Shown here: piece by piece, positions 45,589 through 53,071 of the stretch | How the letters are laid out: the number at the start of each line of letters is the position of its first letter | How positions within the stretch are numbered: the first letter of the stretch is position 1 | Assembly: GCA_017433375.1 (NCBI GenBank) | Contig: JAFRHG010000030.1 | Location: forward strand, 19,254-83,253 | Direction: 5' to 3' | Length of the DNA: 64,000 nt | Origin: Bacillota bacterium | GTDB taxonomy: Bacteria; Bacillota; Clostridia; Peptostreptococcales; Anaerovoracaceae | Notes under the pieces: generated by a model | Databases searched by the model: none | What the model was told of the DNA's origin: nothing | The model's input: the letters and a program-made list of their open reading frames with translations, nothing else | Program-made: the position numbers and the translations under genes

Positions 45589-46134
45589 ATGGCATATGTA
45601 ACGAAATCACCTTGGGTCGTGCATTATGACGGTTCAAGCTGTAACGGTTGTGATATCGAAGTTCTCGCCTGCCTTATGCCCATGTATGACGTAGAACGAT
45701 TCGGTATTATCAATACCGGTAACCCGAAACACGCCGACGTCTTCCTGGTCACCGGTTCGGTCAACGAACAGAACAAGGACGTCGTCCGCCAGATCTACGA
45801 GCAGATGCCGGAACCGAAGGTCGTTGTGGCCGTCGGAATCTGCGCCTGCCACGGCGGTGTGTTCAGAGACGCCTACAACATTCTCGGCGGCGTCGACACG
45901 GTCATTCCGGTCGACTGCTATGTACCGGGATGCGCGGCGAGACCGGAAGCCATCATTGACGGCGTCGTCAAGGGTCTGGGGATCCTGCAGGCGAAGCGGG
46001 AAGCGATGGTGAACGGGGCAAAGGCAATCCCGGCGGAGGAAGAAGCTCCCGCTGAGGAAGCCCCTGCCGAAGAAGCTGCGGCTCCTGCTGAGGAAACCGC
46101 GGAAGAAATCAAGGAAGAAGGAGGAGAAGCATAA
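45589..46134 (+). CDS. echC: Ech-type hydrogenase small subunit (EchC, NuoB-like) with Ala/Glu tail
   Basis: A 181-residue NuoB/[NiFe] small-subunit homologue carrying the proximal [4Fe-4S] cluster. Likely ligands are C18, C21, C85 and C115 (SSCNGC, GICACHGG, VPGCAARP). The core ends near residue 146. The last ~35 residues are an Ala/Glu/Pro-rich extension with repeated APAEE units, not usual in EchC, and similar to linkers in the echF product. It contains one of the GCAAAGGCAA motifs at its junction. TAATG overlap with echD. Confidence 0.93.
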   Translation: MAYVTKSPWVVHYDGSSCNGCDIEVLACLMPMYDVERFGIINTGNPKHADVFLVTGSVNEQNKDVVRQIYEQMPEPKVVVAVGICACHGGVFRDAYNILGGVDTVIPVDCYVPGCAARPEAIIDGVVKGLGILQAKREAMVNGAKAIPAEEEAPAEEAPAEEAAAPAEETAEEIKEEGGEA

Positions 46135-46493
46135 TGGAAAGTGTACATGTCGAACAAGTTTTCGAACCCGTCGAGCTTTCCCGGATTTTCTCCAGGGTCG
46201 CTGATCTGAAAGCGGAAGGCTACAGACTGGGACAGATCTGCGGTGTTGTCCTCGACGATGACAACTACGAGATCATCTATTCCTTTGATAAGGGTCACAA
46301 GCTTCTCAACCTGAAACTGGACATCCCGACGGATGCCGAGGTTGAGAGCATCACCAGGATCTACTGGCCGGCGTTCATCTATGAGAACGAAATCCACGAT
46401 CTGTTTGGTGTCAAGTTCAACCACAGCGAATTGGATTACGGCGGAACCTTCTTCAAGGTCTCCGAGACGACTCCATGGAAGCCGAAGAAATAG
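46134..46493 (+). CDS. echD: Ech-type hydrogenase subunit EchD (NuoC-like)
   Basis: A 119-residue NuoC-like protein. The C-terminal signature AFIYENEIHDLFGVKFNHSELDYGG matches the end of the NuoC 30-kDa domain (WxxREIxDMFGI). It supports the large subunit in the soluble arm and has no cofactor. Start coupled to echC through TAATG; echE follows after 17 bases. Confidence 0.92.
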   Translation: MESVHVEQVFEPVELSRIFSRVADLKAEGYRLGQICGVVLDDDNYEIIYSFDKGHKLLNLKLDIPTDAEVESITRIYWPAFIYENEIHDLFGVKFNHSELDYGGTFFKVSETTPWKPKK

Positions 46494-46510
46494 GAAAGGA
46501 AGGTAACGAA

Positions 46511-47599
46511 ATGGGTAAAAAGACAATCATTCCTTTCGGACCACAGCATCCGGTGCTTCCTGAACCGATCCATCTCGACCTGGTTGTGGAAGACGAGACG
46601 GTCGTCGAAGCGATCCCCTCGATCGGATATATCCACAGAGGCCTGGAAAAGCTGGTGGAAAAGAAAGATTACAATCAGATGGTATACGTTGTGGAGCGGA
46701 TCTGCGGAATCTGCAGTTTCGGCCACGGCTGGGGCGCGTGCCTGGCCATCGAGGGAGCCATGAACGTGGAGATCCCCGAGAGAGCGGAATACCTGAGAAC
46801 CATACTTCATGAGCTGGGCAGAATCCACAGCCACCTGCTGTGGCTCGGCCTCATGGCTGACGGATTCGGATTCGAATCCCTGTTCAACCACTGCTGGAGA
46901 GTCCGGGAAACCGTCCTGGACCTGTTCGAAAAGAACACCGGCGGCCGGGTCGTATTCTCCATCTGCAAGGTGGGCGGAATGCGCCAGGACATCAGCGATG
47001 AGAACCTGAAGGAAATGGTCGAAGTCCTGAACGGGATCAAGAAAGAAATCAAGTCCCTGACCGACGTATTCATCAATGACACTTCCGTCAAGAACAGAAT
47101 GGTCGGCGTGGGCGTTCTGACCAAGGAAGAAGCAGAGGAACTCTGCGCCGTCGGACCGACGGTCAGAGGATCCGGCGTGGCGCAGGATCTGCGTCTGACG
47201 GACACTCACGGCGTCTACGGCAAGCTGGGCTTCGAGCCCATCGTCGAGGAAGCCGGCGACTGCATGGCCAGGACCAAAGTCAGAATCCGGGAGGTCTTCC
47301 AGTCCATCGAGCTGATTGAGAAGGCAGTCTCCATGATTCCGGAAGGTCCGGTAGCGGTCAACGTCAAAGGCAACGTGGAAGACGGCGCCGAGTACATGGT
47401 CAGACTGGAGCAGCCCAGAGGCGAGGCGTTCTACTACGCCAGAGGCGCAGGCTCCAAGTTCCTGAAGCGGATGCGTGTGAGGACACCGACCAACATGAAC
47501 ATCCCGGCACTCGTTAAAACTCTGCAGGGCTGCGATCTGGCCGACGTACCTATTCTGGTACTGACCATAGATCCGTGCATCAGCTGCACAGAAAGGTAG
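46511..47599 (+). CDS. echE: Ech-type [NiFe] hydrogenase large subunit (EchE)
   Basis: A 362-residue [NiFe] catalytic subunit. Both nickel-binding motifs are intact: C65 and C68 in RICGICSFGHG, and C356 and C359 in DPCISCTER, so it is a true hydrogenase rather than a NuoD (which lacks them). The protein ends three residues after the last ligand, so no C-terminal peptide needs removing, unlike most [NiFe] hydrogenases. It would reduce protons with electrons from ferredoxin, or the reverse. ATG 46511 follows AGGAAGG. No hyp maturation gene is in the window apart from a doubtful AIR-synthase homologue. Confidence 0.96.
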   Translation: MGKKTIIPFGPQHPVLPEPIHLDLVVEDETVVEAIPSIGYIHRGLEKLVEKKDYNQMVYVVERICGICSFGHGWGACLAIEGAMNVEIPERAEYLRTILHELGRIHSHLLWLGLMADGFGFESLFNHCWRVRETVLDLFEKNTGGRVVFSICKVGGMRQDISDENLKEMVEVLNGIKKEIKSLTDVFINDTSVKNRMVGVGVLTKEEAEELCAVGPTVRGSGVAQDLRLTDTHGVYGKLGFEPIVEEAGDCMARTKVRIREVFQSIELIEKAVSMIPEGPVAVNVKGNVEDGAEYMVRLEQPRGEAFYYARGAGSKFLKRMRVRTPTNMNIPALVKTLQGCDLADVPILVLTIDPCISCTER

Positions 47600-47606
47600 G
47601 TGCGAG

Positions 47607-48800
47607 ATGGGAGTATTTACAATCGGCAAAGTATTGGTTGACAGCCTGTTCAAGAAGACGGCCTGTCGGATGTACCCCGTCGTTCCCAGAGAGTGGGAAG
47701 AGCGGACCAGAGGAGCGGTCGGCATCGATATCGACGGCTGCGTGCTCTGCGGCATGTGCCAGAGAGCCTGCCCGACCAACGCCATCACCGTTGACCGGAA
47801 GGCGGCGACCTGGAGCATCGAAAGAATGAACTGCATCCAGTGCAGGGGCTGCGTGGACAGCTGTCCGCCCAAGTGCCTGATCATGGAGCAGAAGTATACG
47901 GAACCCAATGTGGAAAAGGTCATCGACACCTTTGACATTCCCCAGAAGAAGAAGGCCCCGAAGAAGGATGCCGAGGGCAAGGCTCCGGCAGCCGACGCGG
48001 CCGGCGGCGACGGCCCGCTGACCTGCGACGAGGAAACCTGCGTCTACTGCGGACTGTGTGCCAAGGCCTGTCCGGCGGATGCCCTGGAGGTTACCCGCAA
48101 GCCGGAAAAGGTCTGGAAGGTGGACGAGGAAGCCTGCGTCAAGTGCGGCGTCTGCATTGACAAGTGCCCCAAGGATTCCCTGTCCTTCGGCGGAGCAGCT
48201 GCTCCCGCGGAGAAGGCTGAGAAAGCTCCGGCGGAAGAGGCCAAGGAAGAGGCTCCGGCAGAGAAGGCGGAAGCTGCTGCGGCGCCTGCTGCGGAAGCAG
48301 GACTTGCCTGCGCGGTCGATGACTGCGTATTCTGCGGCGCCTGCGCGGAAGCCTGCCCGGTGGACGCCATCAAGGTGGAAGACGGCAGCTGGGAAGTGGA
48401 CAAGGACACCTGCATTGAGTGCAGCGCCTGCGTCGACCAGTGCCCGGCGAACTGCCTGACCATGAATGTGGGCGGCGAAGGAGCGGCTCCGGCGGAAGAA
48501 GCTCCGGCGGAAGAGGCCAAGGATGAGGCTCCGGCGGAAGACAAGAAGGAAGCTCCGGCGGAAGCGATGATGGAGAAGGCCCCCAGGGTGCACAGATTCG
48601 CTGAAATGGATACAGAGCTCAAGGAGAGGATCGACGGCTTCCTCGGTGAAGTCAAAGAGAACCTGGTCAAGGATCACGGCATGTCCGAAGAAGAAGCGTC
48701 GAAGAGAGTGGAGGCTGCCCTGGTGGCATCCCGCGTCAAGCGCTTCCCCTATCTGATGGGAAGGGGCGCCAAGTCCATGGCCGACGAGATCAAAGACTGA
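47607..48800 (+). CDS. echF: Ech-type hydrogenase ferredoxin subunit EchF with six [4Fe-4S] motifs
   Basis: A 397-residue protein, much larger than the usual EchF (about 120-180). Residues ~1-95 are the EchF/NuoI-like module with two CxxCxxCxxxCP motifs (C45-C55, C76-C86). Two further ferredoxin-like modules follow, with C145-C155 and C177-C187, and C240-C250 and C269-C279, giving six predicted [4Fe-4S] clusters. Ala/Glu/Pro-rich linkers (APAEE repeats) separate the modules, and a ~70-residue helical, charged C-terminal domain ends the protein. The extra modules could be tethered ferredoxins feeding electrons to EchC/E. Last gene of the operon. Confidence 0.92.
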   Translation: MGVFTIGKVLVDSLFKKTACRMYPVVPREWEERTRGAVGIDIDGCVLCGMCQRACPTNAITVDRKAATWSIERMNCIQCRGCVDSCPPKCLIMEQKYTEPNVEKVIDTFDIPQKKKAPKKDAEGKAPAADAAGGDGPLTCDEETCVYCGLCAKACPADALEVTRKPEKVWKVDEEACVKCGVCIDKCPKDSLSFGGAAAPAEKAEKAPAEEAKEEAPAEKAEAAAAPAAEAGLACAVDDCVFCGACAEACPVDAIKVEDGSWEVDKDTCIECSACVDQCPANCLTMNVGGEGAAPAEEAPAEEAKDEAPAEDKKEAPAEAMMEKAPRVHRFAEMDTELKERIDGFLGEVKENLVKDHGMSEEEASKRVEAALVASRVKRFPYLMGRGAKSMADEIKD

Positions 48801-48828
48801 GGAACCGCACCTCACTGACACGAACAAA

Positions 48829-48858
48829 AATGGCAGCCGTCCCGGCTGCCATTTTTTC
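48829..48858 (+). terminator. Rho-independent terminator of the hydrogenase operon
   Basis: GGCAGCC (48832-48838), loop GTCCC, GGCTGCC (48844-48850), then A and T6. Confidence 0.93.
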
Positions 48859-48916
48859 TTGTATGCCCCCCGTCAAGTTGCACCGCCGCTCCTTTTCAGC
48901 ATTCCGTAGATCCGGG

Positions 48917-49188
48917 TGGTGTATGAGAAGGGGGATTGCCTTTGAACATTCACGAATACCCATATATTTCCAGCAAAAGAGGCCCTTTTCGGATCGCTCG
49001 TGAATAAAAAGAGCTGTTGTGTTCTTTCATACACCGTTTTTTCGATTTTTGGTGTATGAAATCGATCTTTAGGAGAAAACATTCACAAAATGGGAATATA
49101 TGGAAATAACAAGACGATAATCGGAAGTTCTCGTGAATGAAAGAGCAGGTCAGGGACATTTATTCACCAGATGGAAAAATATGTAATT
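48917..49188 (+). repeat. Structured intergenic repeat element, copy 2 (~270 bp)
   Basis: Matches copy 1 (25828-26100) in order and spacing: TGGTGTAT, ATTCACGAAT, CCATATATTTCC (48960-48971), CTCGTGAATAAA, the hairpin TTTCATACACC/GGTGTATGAAA (49025-49061), CGATC...GAGAAAACATTCACA, GGGAATATATGG, then CTCGTGAATGAA and TTATTCACCAG with a degenerate end. It lies between the hydrogenase terminator and the rpmG promoter. A minus-strand frame (48873-49082) encodes a peptide similar to that of copy 1 but is probably a by-product. Confidence 0.8.
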
Positions 49189-49240
49189 CGAAGGGGCTCA
49201 GCATACCGAAAACCTACCGAAAATCCGATGGATTTTGTTC

Positions 49241-49269
49241 TTGACGTTGACAGACCCCTGCGCTATAAT
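49241..49269 (+). promoter_or_regulatory. Sigma-A-type promoter of rpmG-secE-nusG
   Basis: TTGACG (49241-49246), 17-base spacer, TATAAT (49264-49269). A second TTGACA overlaps the spacer at 49247. Confidence 0.85.
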
Positions 49270-49347
49270 TATTGAGCGACTTTATGGATAAGTGAAAGAA
49301 AAAGAGCAGGTACTGCTCTGATTTTGAGTTAAACGGAGGACTGGAAA

Positions 49348-49497
49348 ATGAGAGTTAAGGTGACACTGGCATGCACCGAATGCAAGCAGAGAAATTACAA
49401 CACGATCAAGAACAAGAAGAACGATCCGGACCGTATTGAAATGAACAAATACTGCCCGTTCTGCAGAAAGCACACTCTCCACAAGGAGACCAAGTAA
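49348..49497 (+). CDS. rpmG: 50S ribosomal protein L33
   Basis: A 49-residue ribosomal protein: [17 protein letters not shown], the [18 protein letters not shown] centre and a HTLHKETK tail. The two CxxC pairs (CTEC, CPFC) make this the zinc-binding L33 form. CGGAGGA at 49334-49340 precedes the start. It opens the rpmG-secE-nusG-rplKA block, as is usual in Bacillota. Confidence 0.95.
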   Translation: MRVKVTLACTECKQRNYNTIKNKKNDPDRIEMNKYCPFCRKHTLHKETK

Positions 49498-49538
49498 GGT
49501 ATACCAGGTAGGAGAAGGAATCAGTCAGGAGATCTGAA

Positions 49539-49868
49539 ATGGCGAAAAAGTCAAATAAGCCCGAAACCCTGAACAATCAGGCGAAGGATACGGGAAAGAA
49601 AAAGGAAAAGACCCGTGCAGTCGCGATGGCGGAGAGCCGCGCGAAGCAGAGCCGCAACAAGACCAAGCAGCAGAAGCAGAAGCAGAGAGGCAGCATCAAG
49701 GAATACTTCAAGGGTGTCCGTCTCGAGATGAAGAAAGTGGTATGGCCCACCCGGAAGGAACTGGGCTCCTATACCGCGGTCGTTCTGGCGACCTGCGCCG
49801 CTTTCGCGCTGCTGTTCTGGGGCGTTGACTCCGGCGTTCTGGCCGCGATCAAGGCGATCTGCTTCTAA
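49539..49868 (+). CDS. secE: Preprotein translocase subunit SecE
   Basis: A 109-residue SecE. The conserved amphipathic helix and membrane segment are at the C-terminus (SIKEYFKGVRLEMKKVVWPTRKELGSYTAVVLATCAAFALLFWGVD). The N-terminal ~50 residues are a long Lys/Gln-rich extension compared with the ~60-residue SecE of many Gram-positives. It stabilises SecY in the translocon. Confidence 0.93.
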   Translation: MAKKSNKPETLNNQAKDTGKKKEKTRAVAMAESRAKQSRNKTKQQKQKQRGSIKEYFKGVRLEMKKVVWPTRKELGSYTAVVLATCAAFALLFWGVDSGVLAAIKAICF

Positions 49869-49894
49869 GTAAGGAAACGGGAGCGGTATTAAGC

Positions 49895-50473
49895 ATGTGT
49901 GAGAATAAAGAACCGAAAAAACTGAACCTGGAAGGACTGGAAGGGCTCAGGGGTGACGGCGAAGCCAAGTGGTACGTGGTGCACACCTATTCCGGACATG
50001 AAAACAAGGTCAAAGTCAACATAGAGAAGCTCGTGGAAAACCGCGGGATGCAGGATCTCGTTCTGGAGGTCGTGGTTCCCACGGAAGACATCGTCGAGAT
50101 GAAGGGCGGCCAGCGGAAGATCAAGACCAAGAAGATGTTCCCCGGCTACGTTCTGGTCAAGATGATCGTGACCAACGAGTCCTGGTACCTGGTGCGGAAC
50201 ACCCAGGGCGTTACCGGATTCGTGGGCCACGGCTCCGATCCCATTCCCCTGACGCTGGAGGAAGTCCGGCGCATGGGCATCGAGAAGATCTACATCGATC
50301 TGGACATCCGGATCGGCGATACCATCAAGGTCATCAACGGACCCTTCGAGAATTTCATGGGAACGGTAGAGGAAGTCAACATGGAGAAGCAGACCCTGCG
50401 GGCCCGCGTATCCATGTTCGGACGGGATACCCCGGTAGAACTGGATTTCTCCCAGGTGGACAAGCTGGACTAG
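49895..50473 (+). CDS. nusG: Transcription termination/antitermination protein NusG
   Basis: A 192-residue NusG. The NGN domain starts KWYVVHTYSGHENKVKVNIEKL and includes MFPGYVLVKM and VRNTQGVTGFVGHG; the C-terminal KOW domain is IGDTIKVINGPFENFMGTVEEVNMEKQTLRARVSMFGRDTPVEL. It links RNA polymerase to pausing, termination and translation. Starts 26 bases after secE. Confidence 0.96.
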   Translation: MCENKEPKKLNLEGLEGLRGDGEAKWYVVHTYSGHENKVKVNIEKLVENRGMQDLVLEVVVPTEDIVEMKGGQRKIKTKKMFPGYVLVKMIVTNESWYLVRNTQGVTGFVGHGSDPIPLTLEEVRRMGIEKIYIDLDIRIGDTIKVINGPFENFMGTVEEVNMEKQTLRARVSMFGRDTPVELDFSQVDKLD

Positions 50474-50528
50474 GCGTCCGTCCCGGAGAAACCCATCTAT
50501 ATAAATACGGAAGAAAGGAGGATATTCG

Positions 50529-50954
50529 ATGGCTAAAAAGATCGCAGGCTATATCAAGCTTCAGATCCCGGCAGGTCAGGCGAATCCGGCGCCCCCGGTT
50601 GGACCGGCACTCGGCCAGCACGGCGTCAACATCATGGACTTCTGCAAACAGTTCAACGCCAAGACCCAGGATCAGCCAGGCATGATTATCCCTGTAGTCA
50701 TCACCGTGTACGCGGACCACAGTTTTTCGTTCATTACGAAGACTCCGCCGGCAGCCGTTCTGCTGAAGAAGGCGGCGGGCCTGGACGCGGCATCCGGTGA
50801 GCCGAACAAGACCAAGGTGGCCACACTGACAAGGGCCCAGGCGGAAGAGATCGCGAAGATCAAGATGCCCGACCTGAACGCGGCGAACCTGGATTCGGCC
50901 ACGGAGATGATCAAAGGCACGGCGAGAAGCATGGGAATCATCATCGAAGACTAA
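50529..50954 (+). CDS. rplK: 50S ribosomal protein L11
   Basis: A 141-residue L11 with [36 protein letters not shown] and a C-terminal 23S rRNA-binding domain ending [19 protein letters not shown] precedes the start. Part of the GTPase-associated centre. Confidence 0.97.
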   Translation: MAKKIAGYIKLQIPAGQANPAPPVGPALGQHGVNIMDFCKQFNAKTQDQPGMIIPVVITVYADHSFSFITKTPPAAVLLKKAAGLDAASGEPNKTKVATLTRAQAEEIAKIKMPDLNAANLDSATEMIKGTARSMGIIIED

Positions 50955-51026
50955 AGCACAGTGGGAGACGAAGAGCCGCGCATGTCCGCGCGGGGAGTCG
51001 ACAGAACCACAGAAAGGACAGGAAAA

Positions 51027-51728
51027 ATGCCCAAGAGAGGGAAAACTTACAGAAGCTCCGTAGCGGAGTATGACAAGACACAGCAGTACGATATCGACGA
51101 GGCGATGGAACTGGTCACCAAGACCGCCAAGGCCAAGTTCGATGAGACCGTCGAAGCCCATTTCCGCATGGGTGTTGATGGAAGACACGCGGATCAGCAG
51201 ATTCGTGGCGCGATCGTCCTGCCCCACGGAACCGGAAACACCAAGCGTGTTCTGGTGTTCGCCAAGGGACCGAAGGCAACGGAAGCCGAGGAAGCCGGCG
51301 CGGATTATGTCGGCGCGGAAGAAATGGCGCAGAAGATCCAGAAAGAAGGCTGGTTCGAATTCGACGCCGTTATCGCCACACCGGACATGATGGGCGTTGT
51401 CGGAAGACTGGGTAAGCTGCTGGGCCCTAAGGGACTCATGCCGAACCCGAAGTCCGGAACGGTCACCATGGATGTCGCCAAGGCGATCCAGGAGACCAAG
51501 GCTGGTAAGGTGGAGTACCGTCTGGACAAGACGAACATCATCCACTGCCCCATCGGCAAGGCGTCCTTCGGCAAGGAAAAACTCGAGGAGAACTTCAACG
51601 CGCTGGCCCAGGCCATCATCAAGGCCAAGCCGGCAGCAGCGAAGGGACAGTACATGAAGAGCGTAGTTGTCGCTTCCACCATGGGTCCTGGAGTTAAGAT
51701 CAACCCGCAGAAGATCGGCGCACAGTAA
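51027..51728 (+). CDS. rplA: 50S ribosomal protein L1
   Basis: A 233-residue L1: [12 protein letters not shown]-terminus, [53 protein letters not shown]1 binds 23S rRNA and in many bacteria represses the rplKA operon. ATG 51027 is used, preceded by AGGA; the frame is open further upstream but without a binding site. Confidence 0.97.
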   Translation: MPKRGKTYRSSVAEYDKTQQYDIDEAMELVTKTAKAKFDETVEAHFRMGVDGRHADQQIRGAIVLPHGTGNTKRVLVFAKGPKATEAEEAGADYVGAEEMAQKIQKEGWFEFDAVIATPDMMGVVGRLGKLLGPKGLMPNPKSGTVTMDVAKAIQETKAGKVEYRLDKTNIIHCPIGKASFGKEKLEENFNALAQAIIKAKPAAAKGQYMKSVVVASTMGPGVKINPQKIGAQ

Positions 51729-51756
51729 ACAGCGGAATCACGGAAACTGAACACAA

Positions 51757-51864
51757 ACAACCGTAGACAGCAGGCGGCAATGCCGGAGCGATCCGGCTGA
51801 CCCTTAATCTCCTGCCGAGGTACAATGTAAATATATTGGCCTCGCTGTTTTTTGCGAGGCTTTT
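51757..51864 (+). promoter_or_regulatory. Ribosomal protein L10 leader with attenuator
   Basis: The conserved CCGTAGACAGCAGGCGG (51761-51777) and CTCCTGCCGAGGT (51809-51821) are the hallmarks of the L10 leader RNA, which binds the L10-(L12)4 complex. It is followed by the hairpin GCCTCGC/GCGAGGC (51839-51860) and TTTT, the usual autoregulatory terminator before rplJ. Confidence 0.9.
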
Positions 51865-51890
51865 CCATCAGGTATTTGCAGAGTACCGGC

Positions 51891-51916
51891 TGCAAAGGCA
51901 ATCCGTTGCCTTTGCA
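51891..51916 (+). repeat. Perfect inverted pair of the GCAAAGGCAA motif
   Basis: TGCAAAGGCAA (51891-51901), TCCG, TTGCCTTTGCA (51906-51916): an 11-bp perfect hairpin between the L10 attenuator and rplJ. A second small stem (CCGGAG/CTCCGG, about 51924-51942) follows it. Confidence 0.9.
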
Positions 51917-51972
51917 CAAACCCCGGAGAGATCCACTCCGGAAAAAATCTATGAAAGGAGAAACTCTGAAGT

Positions 51973-52467
51973 ATGAAAGAAGCTTATGTACAGAAGCAGG
52001 CTGTCATCGATGAGATCAAAGACAAGTTTGAAAGAGCGGAAAGCGCAGTTGTCATCGACTACATGGGAATCACGGTCGAAGAGGCCGATGCCATGAGAAG
52101 AAAGCTCCGCGAAGCGGAGGTCGACTACACCGTTTACAAGAACACCCTCGTGAAGAGAGCGATCGCGGGAACGGATTACGAAGCCCTTTCCGAGGTCCTC
52201 GAAGGACCCAGCGCCTTCGCGTTCAGCTACAATGACGCGACGGCACCGGCGAGAGTGCTCAACGATTCCATCAAGGAATTCAAGAAGATGGAGTTCAAGG
52301 GCGGATTCGTCGAAGGCGAGTACTATGACAAGGATGCCATCGTTCAGGTAGCGTCCATCCCGTCCAGAGATGTCCTCATCTCCAAGTTCATGGGAAGCAT
52401 CCAGTCGCCTATCGCCAACTTTGCCAGAGTCGTTTCCCAGATTGCGGAATCGAAAGAAGAGGCGTAA
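51973..52467 (+). CDS. rplJ: 50S ribosomal protein L10
   Basis: A 164-residue L10, the base of the ribosomal stalk: [41 protein letters not shown] and [11 protein letters not shown], with a C-terminal helix that binds L7/L12 dimers. It probably represses its own operon via the leader at 51757. Confidence 0.96.
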   Translation: MKEAYVQKQAVIDEIKDKFERAESAVVIDYMGITVEEADAMRRKLREAEVDYTVYKNTLVKRAIAGTDYEALSEVLEGPSAFAFSYNDATAPARVLNDSIKEFKKMEFKGGFVEGEYYDKDAIVQVASIPSRDVLISKFMGSIQSPIANFARVVSQIAESKEEA

Positions 52468-52518
52468 AGTCAGTTAATTACACTTTGCAACAGTAATAAT
52501 AGAAAAAAGGAGATAATC

Positions 52519-52887
52519 ATGAATAAGGATCAAATCATTGAAGCAATCAAAGAGATGTCCGTACTGGAACTGAACGAGCTGGTCAAGGCTTGTGAGGAAG
52601 AGTTTGGCGTAAGCGCTGCCGCGGGTGTTGCGGTCGTCGCTGCTGATGGCGGAGCAGGCGCTGCTGCGGAAGAGCAGAGCGAGTTCACCGTCGTCCTGAA
52701 GGAGATCGGCTCCGAGAAGATCAAGGTCATCAAGGCGGTCAGAGAGATCACCGGCCTGGGCCTGAAGGAAGCCAAGGCGCTCGTCGATGGAGCTCCCTCC
52801 AACGTCAAGGAAGGCGTCGAGAAGGCCGAGGCGGAAGCCATCAAGGGCCAGCTGGAAGAAGTCGGCGCGGTTGTCGAGCTGAAATAA
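52519..52887 (+). CDS. rplL: 50S ribosomal protein L7/L12
   Basis: A 122-residue L7/L12: N-terminal dimerisation helix ([28 protein letters not shown]), an Ala/Gly-rich hinge, and the C-terminal factor-binding domain ([43 protein letters not shown]). Strong AAAAAAGGAG upstream fits its higher synthesis. Confidence 0.97.
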   Translation: MNKDQIIEAIKEMSVLELNELVKACEEEFGVSAAAGVAVVAADGGAGAAAEEQSEFTVVLKEIGSEKIKVIKAVREITGLGLKEAKALVDGAPSNVKEGVEKAEAEAIKGQLEEVGAVVELK

Positions 52888-52908
52888 TCCAGGTTACAGG
52901 GAAACACA

Positions 52909-52942
52909 GACTGCTGCCCCGGAAAAAGGGCGGCAGTCTTTT
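52909..52942 (+). terminator. Inter-cistronic hairpin / attenuator before rpoB
   Basis: GACTGCTGCCC (52909-52919) pairs with GGGCGGCAGTC (52928-52938), then TTTT. Partial termination here typically lowers rpoBC relative to rplJL. Confidence 0.85.
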
Positions 52943-52991
52943 CCATTTCTTGCCTGTAATATATTACCACACAATTTGCATTGATAACTCG

Positions 52992-53020
52992 TTGACATCT
53001 TGACAAGTCGGTGATATCAT
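52992..53020 (+). promoter_or_regulatory. Sigma-A-type promoter of rpoBC
   Basis: TTGACA (52992-52997), 17-base spacer, TATCAT (53015-53020). A second TTGACA at 53000 is out of register. Confidence 0.8.
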
Positions 53021-53071
53021 ATTAAATTGCCCTGCAAATGTAATTTAGTGAGATTTTAAGGAGTGATGACA

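Noticed and set aside
49498-49538. A tRNA-Trp gene between rpmG and secE, as in some bacteria.
   Set aside because: Only 41 bases separate the genes and no cloverleaf is visible.
3262-51915. GCAAAGGCAA interpreted as a Chi-like recombination site.
   Set aside because: Orientation is mixed (14 forward, 6 reverse) and one perfect inverted pair exists, which fits uptake-type signals better; not excluded without genome-wide strand analysis.
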